NCBI GenBank assembly: GCA_934462775.1
Contig: CAKSIR010000037.1
Location: 1 to 17,296 of the forward strand
Origin: an uncultured Ruminiclostridium sp.
GTDB lineage: Bacteria > Bacillota > Clostridia > Oscillospirales > Ruminococcaceae
DNA length: 17,296 nucleotides
Direction of reading: 5' to 3'
Part shown: positions 7,392 through 15,400 of the stretch, piece by piece
Position numbering within the stretch: position 1 is the stretch's first letter
How the letters are laid out: each line of letters begins with the position of its first letter
Made by a program: the position numbers and the translations under genes
Notes under the pieces: generated by a model
What the model was told of the DNA's origin: nothing
Seen by the model: the letters and a program-made list of their open reading frames with translations, nothing else
Databases searched by the model: none

Positions 7392-7426
7392 CCCTCTACT
7401 GCTTATTCGCACTAAGCAGCAGAGGG
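7392..7426. terminator. Bidirectional hairpin terminator between convergent operons
   Basis: CCCTCTACTGCTTA (7392-7405) pairs with TAAGCAGCAGAGGG (7413-7426) as a 14-bp stem with a single A/C mismatch and a 7-nt loop. It sits between the ends of two convergent transcription units, 45 bp after the leftward operon's last stop. T-rich but interrupted sequence lies on both sides. Confidence 0.75.
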
Positions 7427-7471
7427 CTATTTGCTTGTATTATAAAAATATTTTTGGAATCACATATATCC

Positions 7472-8233
7472 TTATATTTTTTCAAATAACTCTATAACAT
7501 TACCAACAAATTCTTTTTCAATATTTTCATTCATTCTTTTTAAGTAAGAATTCGACATTCCTTCAAGAGCTTTAGTTTTTATCCGTCTTAAAAGCATTCT
7601 ATTATCATAAATCTCATGAGCAGCCGTATTCAATTGATAGTATGTATTGTATTTCGTGTCAGGTGTAATACTTATTGCAGTATAATCATTCATCCATTGC
7701 AGGTCATATTTATCCTTGAGAAAATGTTCGCATATCAATCTATGCCAAATAACGCTTCCACAACCTGATAATTGCAAATAAATTTTATTTCCACCTCTAT
7801 GATTTCCATCACAGCACCCTACTGTTAGTACACAAGCGGCAGATATTGCTTTTACATATCTTGCGATAAAAGGTTCGAGGACCTCCACAGGAGCTTTTTC
7901 CCCATGAATTCTATATTTAAACCATCTCCAATCAGTGTCCATTGTGACGACTTCCATTGGTATAGAAGTGTTTTCCTGAAATTTACCCTCAAAAAGAGTG
8001 GCATCTGGGTTATCAATAATTACAATTTCATTCCTATTAACGCTTCCTATTTCATATTTCCTCAGTAAGCTATCCAGATATTTAGGGTCGTCAGAATGAC
8101 TATTATCACTCATATAAAGCCTGTTGTCCTTTTCCACCAGTAAGAAACCACGCAGCTTTATAAGTCCAATCAGATATTCTTTCTCGGTTGAACAGTTATC
8201 TTTTAGTGCTTCAAAGAAGTCTGTTCTTGTCAT
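7472..8233 (-). CDS. Unrecognised 253-aa protein, last gene of the leftward operon
   Basis: The ATG at 8233 overlaps the stop of the HEPN gene as ATGA, with AAGGAG 7 nt upstream (plus-strand 8241-8246), so translation is coupled. The N-terminus (1-40) looks like a small helical/winged domain (EYLIGLIKLRGFLLVEKDNRL). The middle has DTDWRWFKYRIHG (99-111) and a helix (115-135). A Cys/His-containing loop, VGCCDGNHRGGNKIYLQLSG (138-157), is followed by IWHRLICEHFLKD. The C-terminal 50 residues are charged and helical. There is no signal peptide or membrane segment. I do not recognise a family. CCDGNH could bind a metal, or could simply be a structural turn before a beta strand. Tight coupling to a HEPN ribonuclease candidate makes it a possible antitoxin, regulator or specificity partner, but that is inference from position. 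Confidence 0.75.
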   Translation of the reverse strand: MTRTDFFEALKDNCSTEKEYLIGLIKLRGFLLVEKDNRLYMSDNSHSDDPKYLDSLLRKYEIGSVNRNEIVIIDNPDATLFEGKFQENTSIPMEVVTMDTDWRWFKYRIHGEKAPVEVLEPFIARYVKAISAACVLTVGCCDGNHRGGNKIYLQLSGCGSVIWHRLICEHFLKDKYDLQWMNDYTAISITPDTKYNTYYQLNTAAHEIYDNRMLLRRIKTKALEGMSNSYLKRMNENIEKEFVGNVIELFEKI

Positions 8234-8907
8234 TCTTCTTCTCCTTTTAATTCTAAAGAAACCTTACTTTTATCAGTTCTGCCTTTTTGCATAAGATTGT
8301 TGAGTATGTTGATATCATTTTGGTAATTGTCCTGATTTTTGATATTTCTTTTTTCAAATTTGCAATATAAATTTGATATATTCTTTACCAGCATTCTGAG
8401 TTCGTCTATCGTTATTTTTACACAAAACTCGCTGATTCGTTTTTCATCTTTCCACTCTTTATTATCATAAAATATAATTCCAATAATACTTTTGCCTTCT
8501 TCGATTGGATAAAAATGTATTCCTTTATTGCCTCCATGAGCGATTGAATTGCGAATATGTGAAATAAACGTACTTACACATATCCTGTTTTGCTTATTCT
8601 CAAAGCTATTCTTACAATAATCACTAAATAGACGGTTTTCATTTGCACATCTGTTTAACAAATCATCAATTGCTTGATAATCTTTGGGAGATATTCTTTT
8701 AAGGCTCTTATCAAAAGCTTTCTTTTCTTCTTTATAAGTGTTTTTATAAGCTTCCACAGGAATAATTATTAGACCCAGCAAGGAATTGATAAGTTGAGTA
8801 ACTTCAAATAATTCTCCTTGCGGATATTCCTTTTCGATATACTCTAAATTTTTAATCGTTCTTTTTGCAAAATCCTCCAAAAAATATTCAATATTATATG
8901 CTGACAT
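8230..8907 (-). CDS. HEPN-domain protein, candidate ribonuclease, 225 aa
   Basis: The chosen start is the ATG at 8907, 10 nt after AAGGAG. An in-frame TTG at 8916 would sit 1 nt from that site and is unlikely. The protein is alpha-helical: helices at about 5-28, 32-60 and 75-100, then SHIRNSIAHGG (117-126) with the HEPN motif R119-N-x3-H124 (Rx4H). A strand region, HFYPIEEG, and a final long helix with a charged C-terminal tail follow. RNSIAHG is the classical HEPN RNase active-site form, and the overall shape resembles the pEK499_p136-type HEPN family as I remember it. HEPN proteins dimerise and cut RNA, often as toxins or abortive-infection effectors. The gene begins 29 bp after the CoiA-like gene and overlaps the next gene by 4 bp. 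The residues needed for activity appear intact. Confidence 0.75.
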   Translation of the reverse strand: MSAYNIEYFLEDFAKRTIKNLEYIEKEYPQGELFEVTQLINSLLGLIIIPVEAYKNTYKEEKKAFDKSLKRISPKDYQAIDDLLNRCANENRLFSDYCKNSFENKQNRICVSTFISHIRNSIAHGGNKGIHFYPIEEGKSIIGIIFYDNKEWKDEKRISEFCVKITIDELRMLVKNISNLYCKFEKRNIKNQDNYQNDINILNNLMQKGRTDKSKVSLELKGEEE

Positions 8908-8917
8908 AAAATACAAT

Positions 8918-8923
8918 CTCCTT
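8918..8923 (-). promoter_or_regulatory. Ribosome binding site deciding the HEPN start
   Basis: AAGGAG on the minus strand. It is 10 nt from the ATG at 8907 and only 1 nt from the upstream TTG at 8916, so it selects the ATG. Confidence 0.7.
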
Positions 8924-8936
8924 ATAATTGTCTTAG

Positions 8937-9992
8937 TTATAGTTTTGGCTTAATTATGTATTTCTGCTCTGCTAAACGCTCTAACTCGCATCTCTTTGTT
9001 TCTCCTGTTTGGAATCTTAGCTGAATCTCATGCTTTTGGTTAGGCAGAATCCAGATTCCTATTATGGCAGCTCTTTCGGATTTGTAGCTGATAATATCTC
9101 CAACCGAATATACAATTCCGTTTATTTCTGCTGAATAAATATATTTTTTATTGCCCGCTACAGTATCATCATTAGAATAAAATACCTGAGAGTATTGCTG
9201 ACGATTAGACGTTCTATATTTTGCTGCCTCTTCTTGTCTTTTTATTTCCTTATCCCGCTCTTCTTTCATACGTGCCTGGGCTTTATCGTAGTATGCCTTA
9301 GATCTTATTTTTATTTCAGAGTAAGTCTCCTTAATTCTGGGGTTGAATATCCAATAATAAAGGTCGTCGTGACTACTGAGATACTTATAAAATTCTTTTT
9401 TCTTACTCGATCGGATTATTTCATCGGAGCCGGATAAATCAATTTCGACTGTGGGATAATCCTTATATCTCTTAACAGAAGCCGTTTTACAAACGGTATC
9501 GGGAGGAGTTATAACTATGGCAAGCTGCTTGTCATTAGCCTCTGCTATCAATGCCTGTGGTCTTCCGTTATTGGCGGTTTCAATGTGTGAGGACTTGAAT
9601 TTAACCTTGGACTTTTTAAATAAAAATATCTCTCTATCTGCGTTATTTGATTCAGACAGCAGACGAGTTTTCGATTCTATATTTTCATCTGTGATATAAG
9701 AATAAGCGGATAACTCGAAACTGACAATAACAGGAGGCAAAAATACCGGCTCTCCATTTGAGATATACTCATCGAGAAGCATATACAGCCCGGTCATATA
9801 CGAGTTTATTTCATCGCACCCTCGTCCGCTATGAGCAAAATGATGACGCCTCTTATTGCCCATTCTTGCCTCAAATGGCTCTTTGCATGCCGGACAAACG
9901 CAGTTGCAGCGCAATCCGTTTTCCTGAGGAGAAATGTCCTCAATAAGAATAACCTCATCCTTTCTCAAGCCAAAAGGATTTCGAAGATCCAT
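8937..9992 (-). CDS. CoiA-like protein with zinc finger and eroded nuclease core, 351 aa
   Basis: The ATG at 9992 follows AGGAGGG by 6 nt. The N-terminal 60 residues hold C33-x2-C36 and RRHHFAHSGRGC (48-59). This is the CxxC...HHFAH zinc-binding segment typical of the CoiA-like competence family. The middle region ends in YPTVEIDLSG (179-188), also typical of CoiA-like proteins. However, the strand that should carry the PD-(D/E)xK acidic residues reads LAIVITPPD (157-165) without the expected E, so the nuclease may be inactive. A highly charged helix (226-258) and a C-terminal beta-rich domain (about 280-345, NGIVYSVGDIISYKSERAAIIGIW) follow. CoiA itself acts during transformation in streptococci. 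Here the gene lies 51 bp after a helicase-nuclease gene in an apparent defence operon, so a structural or DNA-sensing role is more likely. Confidence 0.7.
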   Translation of the reverse strand: MDLRNPFGLRKDEVILIEDISPQENGLRCNCVCPACKEPFEARMGNKRRHHFAHSGRGCDEINSYMTGLYMLLDEYISNGEPVFLPPVIVSFELSAYSYITDENIESKTRLLSESNNADREIFLFKKSKVKFKSSHIETANNGRPQALIAEANDKQLAIVITPPDTVCKTASVKRYKDYPTVEIDLSGSDEIIRSSKKKEFYKYLSSHDDLYYWIFNPRIKETYSEIKIRSKAYYDKAQARMKEERDKEIKRQEEAAKYRTSNRQQYSQVFYSNDDTVAGNKKYIYSAEINGIVYSVGDIISYKSERAAIIGIWILPNQKHEIQLRFQTGETKRCELERLAEQKYIIKPKL

Positions 9993-10043
9993 ATTATTCC
10001 CTCCTCAACACAATGTGATATACACACGAAAATTTATTACAGA

Positions 10044-12287
10044 CTACTTCCAGTACCTCTCCAGTGCCTCTTCACAATATGTCAGCAAATCAGACATATC
10101 ATTGTCGTCAAAATTCTTCATAATTGCTTTGTCAATCTGTAAAGTGCCTATATATTTGGAATGATGCATATAACCCATATCCCCGAATCTCTTGAACGGC
10201 ATTGAAAGTATAAGCTTCTGGACGTCTTTCTGCGAATAATTATCCTTAGTAAAAATGCAGTTTTTCTTTTCAGCAGGCAAACCATTCTTTTTGCGCTTTT
10301 CATAGTAATCTGAAAACGCAGCTGCAACATCTGCAAGCTCTGCTTCTCCCTTTTCGTTCATGCATGACATGAACGCCATAAGAAATACAGGCTTGTAGGA
10401 ATAGCTCATTGTCATCTGCTTGCAGAAATCAATAAACATTTTCTTCCTGTTACTTGACGTTATTTCAGTCCAGCCAAATTTTTGACAGAATTCTTTGACT
10501 CTTTCTCGATTGAAATAATTCAGGCTTCTCGATTCGCTGATGGGAACTGTCATATCAGGGATTATTTTACCGTCCTTTATATATTTATCAATGGTTTCGC
10601 TCTGAGCTGATACTCTGCGTGTCAGCTCAAGCTGAGAATACATTTCATTAGCCTTGTCCTGCCAGTTGAAAAGATCAATGGTTTCCAAATCCATTGTGTG
10701 AATAGGATAATCAATGAGAACGCCCGGCTTCTGACCTTTTTTGAACATATCACGATCCCATTCGACTGCTGATTTTGTGCCTAAAACAAGACCGCCGGGA
10801 TTGTAATTGGAAATATTAAGCAGTCTATGCAGTGAATAAGGACAATTGAACATATTGGCATTATCAACGAAGTCAAACACCATGAGGAATTCCTTTCCAT
10901 CATGCTTTCTCATCCCTCTGCCAAGCTGCTGCATATATATCGTCTTTGACATTGTCGGTCTTGCCATAAACAAAACCTCTGTTATAGGGCTGTCCCACCC
11001 CTCATTGAGGAGATCACAGGCGCAAAGTACATTTATACGCTTATCCTCATAATCATTGAGTATCTGCTTACGCTTATAGGTTTCGGTTTTTCCGGATACG
11101 CTTTCGGCTTTAACTCCGCGTTCGCGAAGCAATGACGCAATCGTATCAGCGTGCTTGACTGATGTGCAGAAAATGACTGTTGATTTGTTCGCAGCGTATT
11201 CAAGGTATGTATCAACAATCAGCTGATTTCTCTGAGGAATAAAAATCGCTGTTTCAAGGTCAAGCGAATTATACTTAAAGCCGTTTATTCGTACATCGGA
11301 AATATCTATATTGGTCTTTACCCTTATGCAGCGGACTGATGTCAGAACGCCGCTTTCTACAGCTTCTTTTATATCAAGTCTGTGTGCAACATTTTTGAAC
11401 ACCTCGAGCAAATCTTCTCCGTCTGCACGTTCGGGCGTCGCAGTAAGACCCAATGTAAAGCCCGGTCTGAAATACCCCAGAATTTTCGTATAGCTTTTAG
11501 CGGAAGCGTGATGACATTCATCTATTATGAGATAACCGAAATCGTTCGGCTTAAACAGGTCAAGATTTCTTATGACGCTTTGTATACTTCCGCAGACAAC
11601 GTGCGTATTTGTATCATGATAATCCTCATAAAACCTGCCGACGGTTACTTCGGGCCAAAGTTTTTCAAAATTTCCTGCACCTTGCTCCACAAGCTCTTTT
11701 GTGTGAGCAATAAAAAGGACACGCTTTCCAACGGACTTGGAATCCAACACACCGATTGCGGACTTTCCTGACCCGGTTGCTCCCTGAACAAGAGCGATTG
11801 TTTTGCCCTCCGCCCTCATTCTTGCAAGATTATTTATAGCTTCCTCCTGATGTTCCATCAGTCTGAACACTGCTCCGTTCTGCTCAGGCATATCATCATC
11901 AATATATGTAAGCGCAGGCGTATATCCCAAGAATGTAACAAGCTCGTCCTTTACGCGCTCAGGGGTTTTGTTTATCTGAGAATCGGTCCATCTGAACACC
12001 TTCCAGCCCTCATGAACCATGCTGTTCTGTTTGAGAAGGTCGTCAATGTACTTATCCTGCGATGTTTTGTTTGGATTATGCCATGTTTCGCCGTCAATTT
12101 CAAATGCAATTCTGCCGTCAGGTGTGTTTATTGCAAAATCAATAGTTCTGTGTTTTCCATATATATCAACAAAAGGATATTGCAAATACACAAACTGCCC
12201 CTTTTCAGCACCAAAAACATCGCAGAAAAGCTGAACGAAGCCTTCTTCTGCGCTGCTGTTACCCTGATTTTTGCTTAATTCTGCCAT
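10044..12287 (-). CDS. PD-(D/E)xK nuclease (DUF559/Vsr-like) fused to SF2 DEAD/DEAH-type helicase, 747 aa
   Basis: The ATG at 12287 is about 6 nt after AAAGGAGA. Residues 10-120 form a restriction-endonuclease-like domain: E15 in the first helix, TIDFAI with D50, then AFEIDGETWH with E63/D65, and a late helix. This is the DUF559/Vsr arrangement. Residues 140-480 are an SF2 helicase: EHQEEAI (Q-like motif), GATGSGKS (Walker A, 169-176), DECH (256-259), LTATPER (281-287), STVIFCTS (369-376), LLNEGWDSP (426-434) and QQLGRGMRKHDG (453-464). The pattern is that of type I/III restriction-like translocases. The C-terminal 260 residues are helical and unassigned. All nuclease and ATPase motifs look intact. 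It should move along or unwind DNA and cut it. A private promoter lies upstream, and the CoiA-like gene follows 51 bp downstream. Confidence 0.85.
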   Translation of the reverse strand: MAELSKNQGNSSAEEGFVQLFCDVFGAEKGQFVYLQYPFVDIYGKHRTIDFAINTPDGRIAFEIDGETWHNPNKTSQDKYIDDLLKQNSMVHEGWKVFRWTDSQINKTPERVKDELVTFLGYTPALTYIDDDMPEQNGAVFRLMEHQEEAINNLARMRAEGKTIALVQGATGSGKSAIGVLDSKSVGKRVLFIAHTKELVEQGAGNFEKLWPEVTVGRFYEDYHDTNTHVVCGSIQSVIRNLDLFKPNDFGYLIIDECHHASAKSYTKILGYFRPGFTLGLTATPERADGEDLLEVFKNVAHRLDIKEAVESGVLTSVRCIRVKTNIDISDVRINGFKYNSLDLETAIFIPQRNQLIVDTYLEYAANKSTVIFCTSVKHADTIASLLRERGVKAESVSGKTETYKRKQILNDYEDKRINVLCACDLLNEGWDSPITEVLFMARPTMSKTIYMQQLGRGMRKHDGKEFLMVFDFVDNANMFNCPYSLHRLLNISNYNPGGLVLGTKSAVEWDRDMFKKGQKPGVLIDYPIHTMDLETIDLFNWQDKANEMYSQLELTRRVSAQSETIDKYIKDGKIIPDMTVPISESRSLNYFNRERVKEFCQKFGWTEITSSNRKKMFIDFCKQMTMSYSYKPVFLMAFMSCMNEKGEAELADVAAAFSDYYEKRKKNGLPAEKKNCIFTKDNYSQKDVQKLILSMPFKRFGDMGYMHHSKYIGTLQIDKAIMKNFDDNDMSDLLTYCEEALERYWK

Positions 12288-12361
12288 GGCTGTCTCCTTT
12301 GATTTTGTTTGAAATCATCAGCAGCGATATTTACGCTTGCATTTATCTGTTCTCATGCATA

Positions 12362-12390
12362 ATTATACCATAATCACTGTGTCATTTTCA
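12362..12390 (-). promoter_or_regulatory. Candidate internal promoter before the nuclease-helicase gene
   Basis: On the minus strand TATAAT (12362-12367) is preceded by TGG (extended -10). A weak -35, TGAAAA (12385-12390), lies 17 bp upstream. It sits in a 129-bp gap between the two helicase genes, so the four downstream genes may be transcribed independently of the RecQ-UvrD gene. Confidence 0.55.
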
Positions 12391-12416
12391 GGACAATGAT
12401 ACACGCTGTTAAAAAA

Positions 12417-15400
12417 CTATTTCAACCTCAGCACCACATCAGGCAGAATAACAGCGTTCTCCTTTGTATCCTCCTGTCCCCTCCATGCAACAATAAAACG
12501 CACCTTCGAGGAATAAATGCAGTACCCGTTATCAATAAGGTCCTGAATCTCTCCGCTGCACTTCTTTGAAAACATCAATACCGGCACTGATTTTCCCTCT
12601 TGACCGCAGTATAGAAATACGCCTTTATTAGTCAGCTTACATCCACTTCTAAGGCTTAAAATCAACTTTTTCTTATCCTTAAAATAGCTGAGATTAACGT
12701 CTTGATAGAAAAGCTGCATTGTAATTTCAGCAGGCTTTCCGTATTCTGTCTTGTCCTCAATAAATTCAGTTGCCCATTCCCTGAACTTGTCGAAACCGTT
12801 TCCTTTGTAGTGAATATGAAGATTGGATTTTGCTCTTGTTATCGCAACATAGAGCTTTCGTTTCTGTTCATCTCTGTTTATGGCAGAATCATTCAACAGA
12901 ATCAATACATTGTCAAACTCCCTACCCTTGGATTTATGCATTGTAGAAACCGTTACAACGCCCTGTTCGACTTTGTAAAAGTCCTCAAGGTTTGATTCGT
13001 GCAGGAATATTTCAAAGTCAGATCGGTATTTTTTCTTGTTGCTGCTGCTGAATGTGTTGAGAATATCCAGTATCAGCGGCAGACATTCACTGCCGCCGTA
13101 GGAGTTCTTCAGCTTCTCCACTGCATTGTTCCACGAATCGTCGCTTATCACAACTGTGTCACTGCTCAGATTCAGCGCCTTTATGAACGCCCTCAGCTCG
13201 GCAATATTGTAAATATCCATTTTGCCCATTGACTGGATCAGCTTTGCCTCAATGCCGCGCTGCTTAAGCACTCCGAGAACAATCAGCGCCTCCTTGTTTG
13301 TGCTTGTTAGTACGCAGGTTGTTCCTGTTTTAAACGAGTTTGACAAATCGTCGACAATTGCATTTTCAATGTATTTGCCGCTGTGCTTAACCAATTTGAC
13401 TTTACCTTGTTTTTCGGTAACGGCATGAATGTCAACCGTTTTCATGCGGTTTGATATTTCCTTTGCAAATGCATTGCCGAATCTGACAATATTCTGCTCG
13501 CTCCTGTAATTGTCAATTAAGTCGTATTGCTTTGCGCCATAATTGTCAATCAGCGACCGCAGATACCTTGAGCTTGAGCCTCTGAACTCGTAAATGTTCT
13601 GATCATCATCGCCGACAGCAATGACGCGAAGCTCGTCATTCCGCTCCATAAGCGCCTGAACAAGGGAAAATTCATGTGCGTCCATGTCCTGCGCCTCATC
13701 GATAACCAGAACAGTTTTTGTTATCTTGCCCAGGTCGACATCATCGCTCCTTATCAGGTCGGCAGCGTCCTGAACAATTGTATCAGACGCCTCAATAGAG
13801 CCGATTTTCCCTATAAGGTCAAAGCAGTAGGAATGAAAGGTCTTGATTTCCACAAAAGCCGCTGCATTTTCTATAAGCGCCCTAAGCCTGCTTTTAAACT
13901 CTGTTGCCGCTGCCCTTGAAAAGGTCAGCATAAGCAGCTGTTCATGCTTTACGTCCTCAAGCATAAGCAGCGATGCAAGCTTATGTACAAGAACCCGCGT
14001 CTTGCCGCTCCCCGGTCCTGCGGTGCAGACAATGTACTGTGATTCGTTGTCCCTGATAATTTCAAGCTGACGCTCCGAAAGTCCATCAAAAAGCTGATGA
14101 AATTTTTGTGGGGTAATGTTTTTCTCAATTTCCGCCAATCTTTCGCCTGCAAAGTATGTTGACAGGAATTTCTTGTAGTCCATCCGGAAATAGTCGTTTA
14201 CAAAACGCAAAGCGGCATTGTAGTTCTTAACCATCATATTTGCGTATTCACCGACAATGTGTATCTGCTGAATTTTCTGCTTGTAGAACTCATTGAGCTG
14301 TTTATAGTCCTCGTTTTTGTAGCGTATCTTATTGTCGAGGATAAGCCTTTTTATTCTCATTCCGCTGTAAAGGACAAGAAATCCTCCCTCAAGCTTGATT
14401 GAGCCTATCTTTGCAAGAAACAGCAGCGCCTCTTCAACGTTATCACCGTTGGTTTCAAGATGAGAATATTCCTTATACCCATTCACCAGCTCCAGCACGG
14501 AAAATCCTACAAGGATTTCATCGTTTCGGCTAACCTTATCCTTGCTCAGCTTGTAGAGATATTTGATAATAAACTCAGCAAGGTTATAGCTGTCGGTGCG
14601 CCGCTTCTTCATTGCTTCAACATCCATTTTAGGAACAATCATAACCCTGTTTGTTTCTGCGTCCTGCTCTTTTTGGATATAACTGCGAATTGTCCAGTAA
14701 TACAGCAATGTTTTTATAGAATTTACTGAAGAGCTTTTAACTCCGTCTGCAATTGCCCTTTCATTTAGCTCCTTATAATTAAACGAAATTTCGTTATCCT
14801 CAAGGCACTGCATTAAAAAGCTTTCAAGAGCCTGGAACTTCTTGAATATCTGGAGCGATTTATTTTCCGTATCTGTTTTTCTTATGTATGCGGTTAGATC
14901 CTCTGCGTCAGCAAGCAAACCGTCATTGCGCATTTTCTGAATAGAGTGTATAATTGACTCTTTCTCAACGCCGAGCCTGTCTGCAAGATAGTCAACTCTT
15001 GATTCAGCGTCGGCATTGTCAGCTTTGGAAATGCTCTTGCTTGAAATAAGGGACTTGATAATTCTCTTTGCTGTAAGCCTTTCGCTGTCCGTATTAAAGC
15101 TGAATGATTTTTCTATTCTTTCTGACGCCTCCGCCATAGTTTTTACAAGGATTCCCGTTGCAAAAATGCGCGGAACATTCTTCCCTCTTTGCAGGTATCC
15201 CGCATTTTCCAGCGCCTGTATTGCAGTCTTTATTCTTGTTTCTACATCCGCAACGCTGTCGTCCCAGCCTGCCTGCCGTGCAACCTCAAGAGGAGAACAG
15301 CATACATCAGGTCTTGTCTTTGTCAGATCCTTGATAGCTTTCCAAACCTGCTGAATTTCACTTATACTCAGCTTTGTCTGATTAAGGAGAATAAAGTGCT

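Noticed and set aside
7282..7480. Plus-strand stop-free stretch after the membrane-protein gene
   Set aside because: It has no start codon with a ribosome site, reads through the terminator hairpin, and overlaps the end of the convergent gene.
11382..11771. Plus-strand 129-aa ORF within the nuclease-helicase gene
   Set aside because: It is antisense to strongly conserved helicase motifs and has no supporting start signal.
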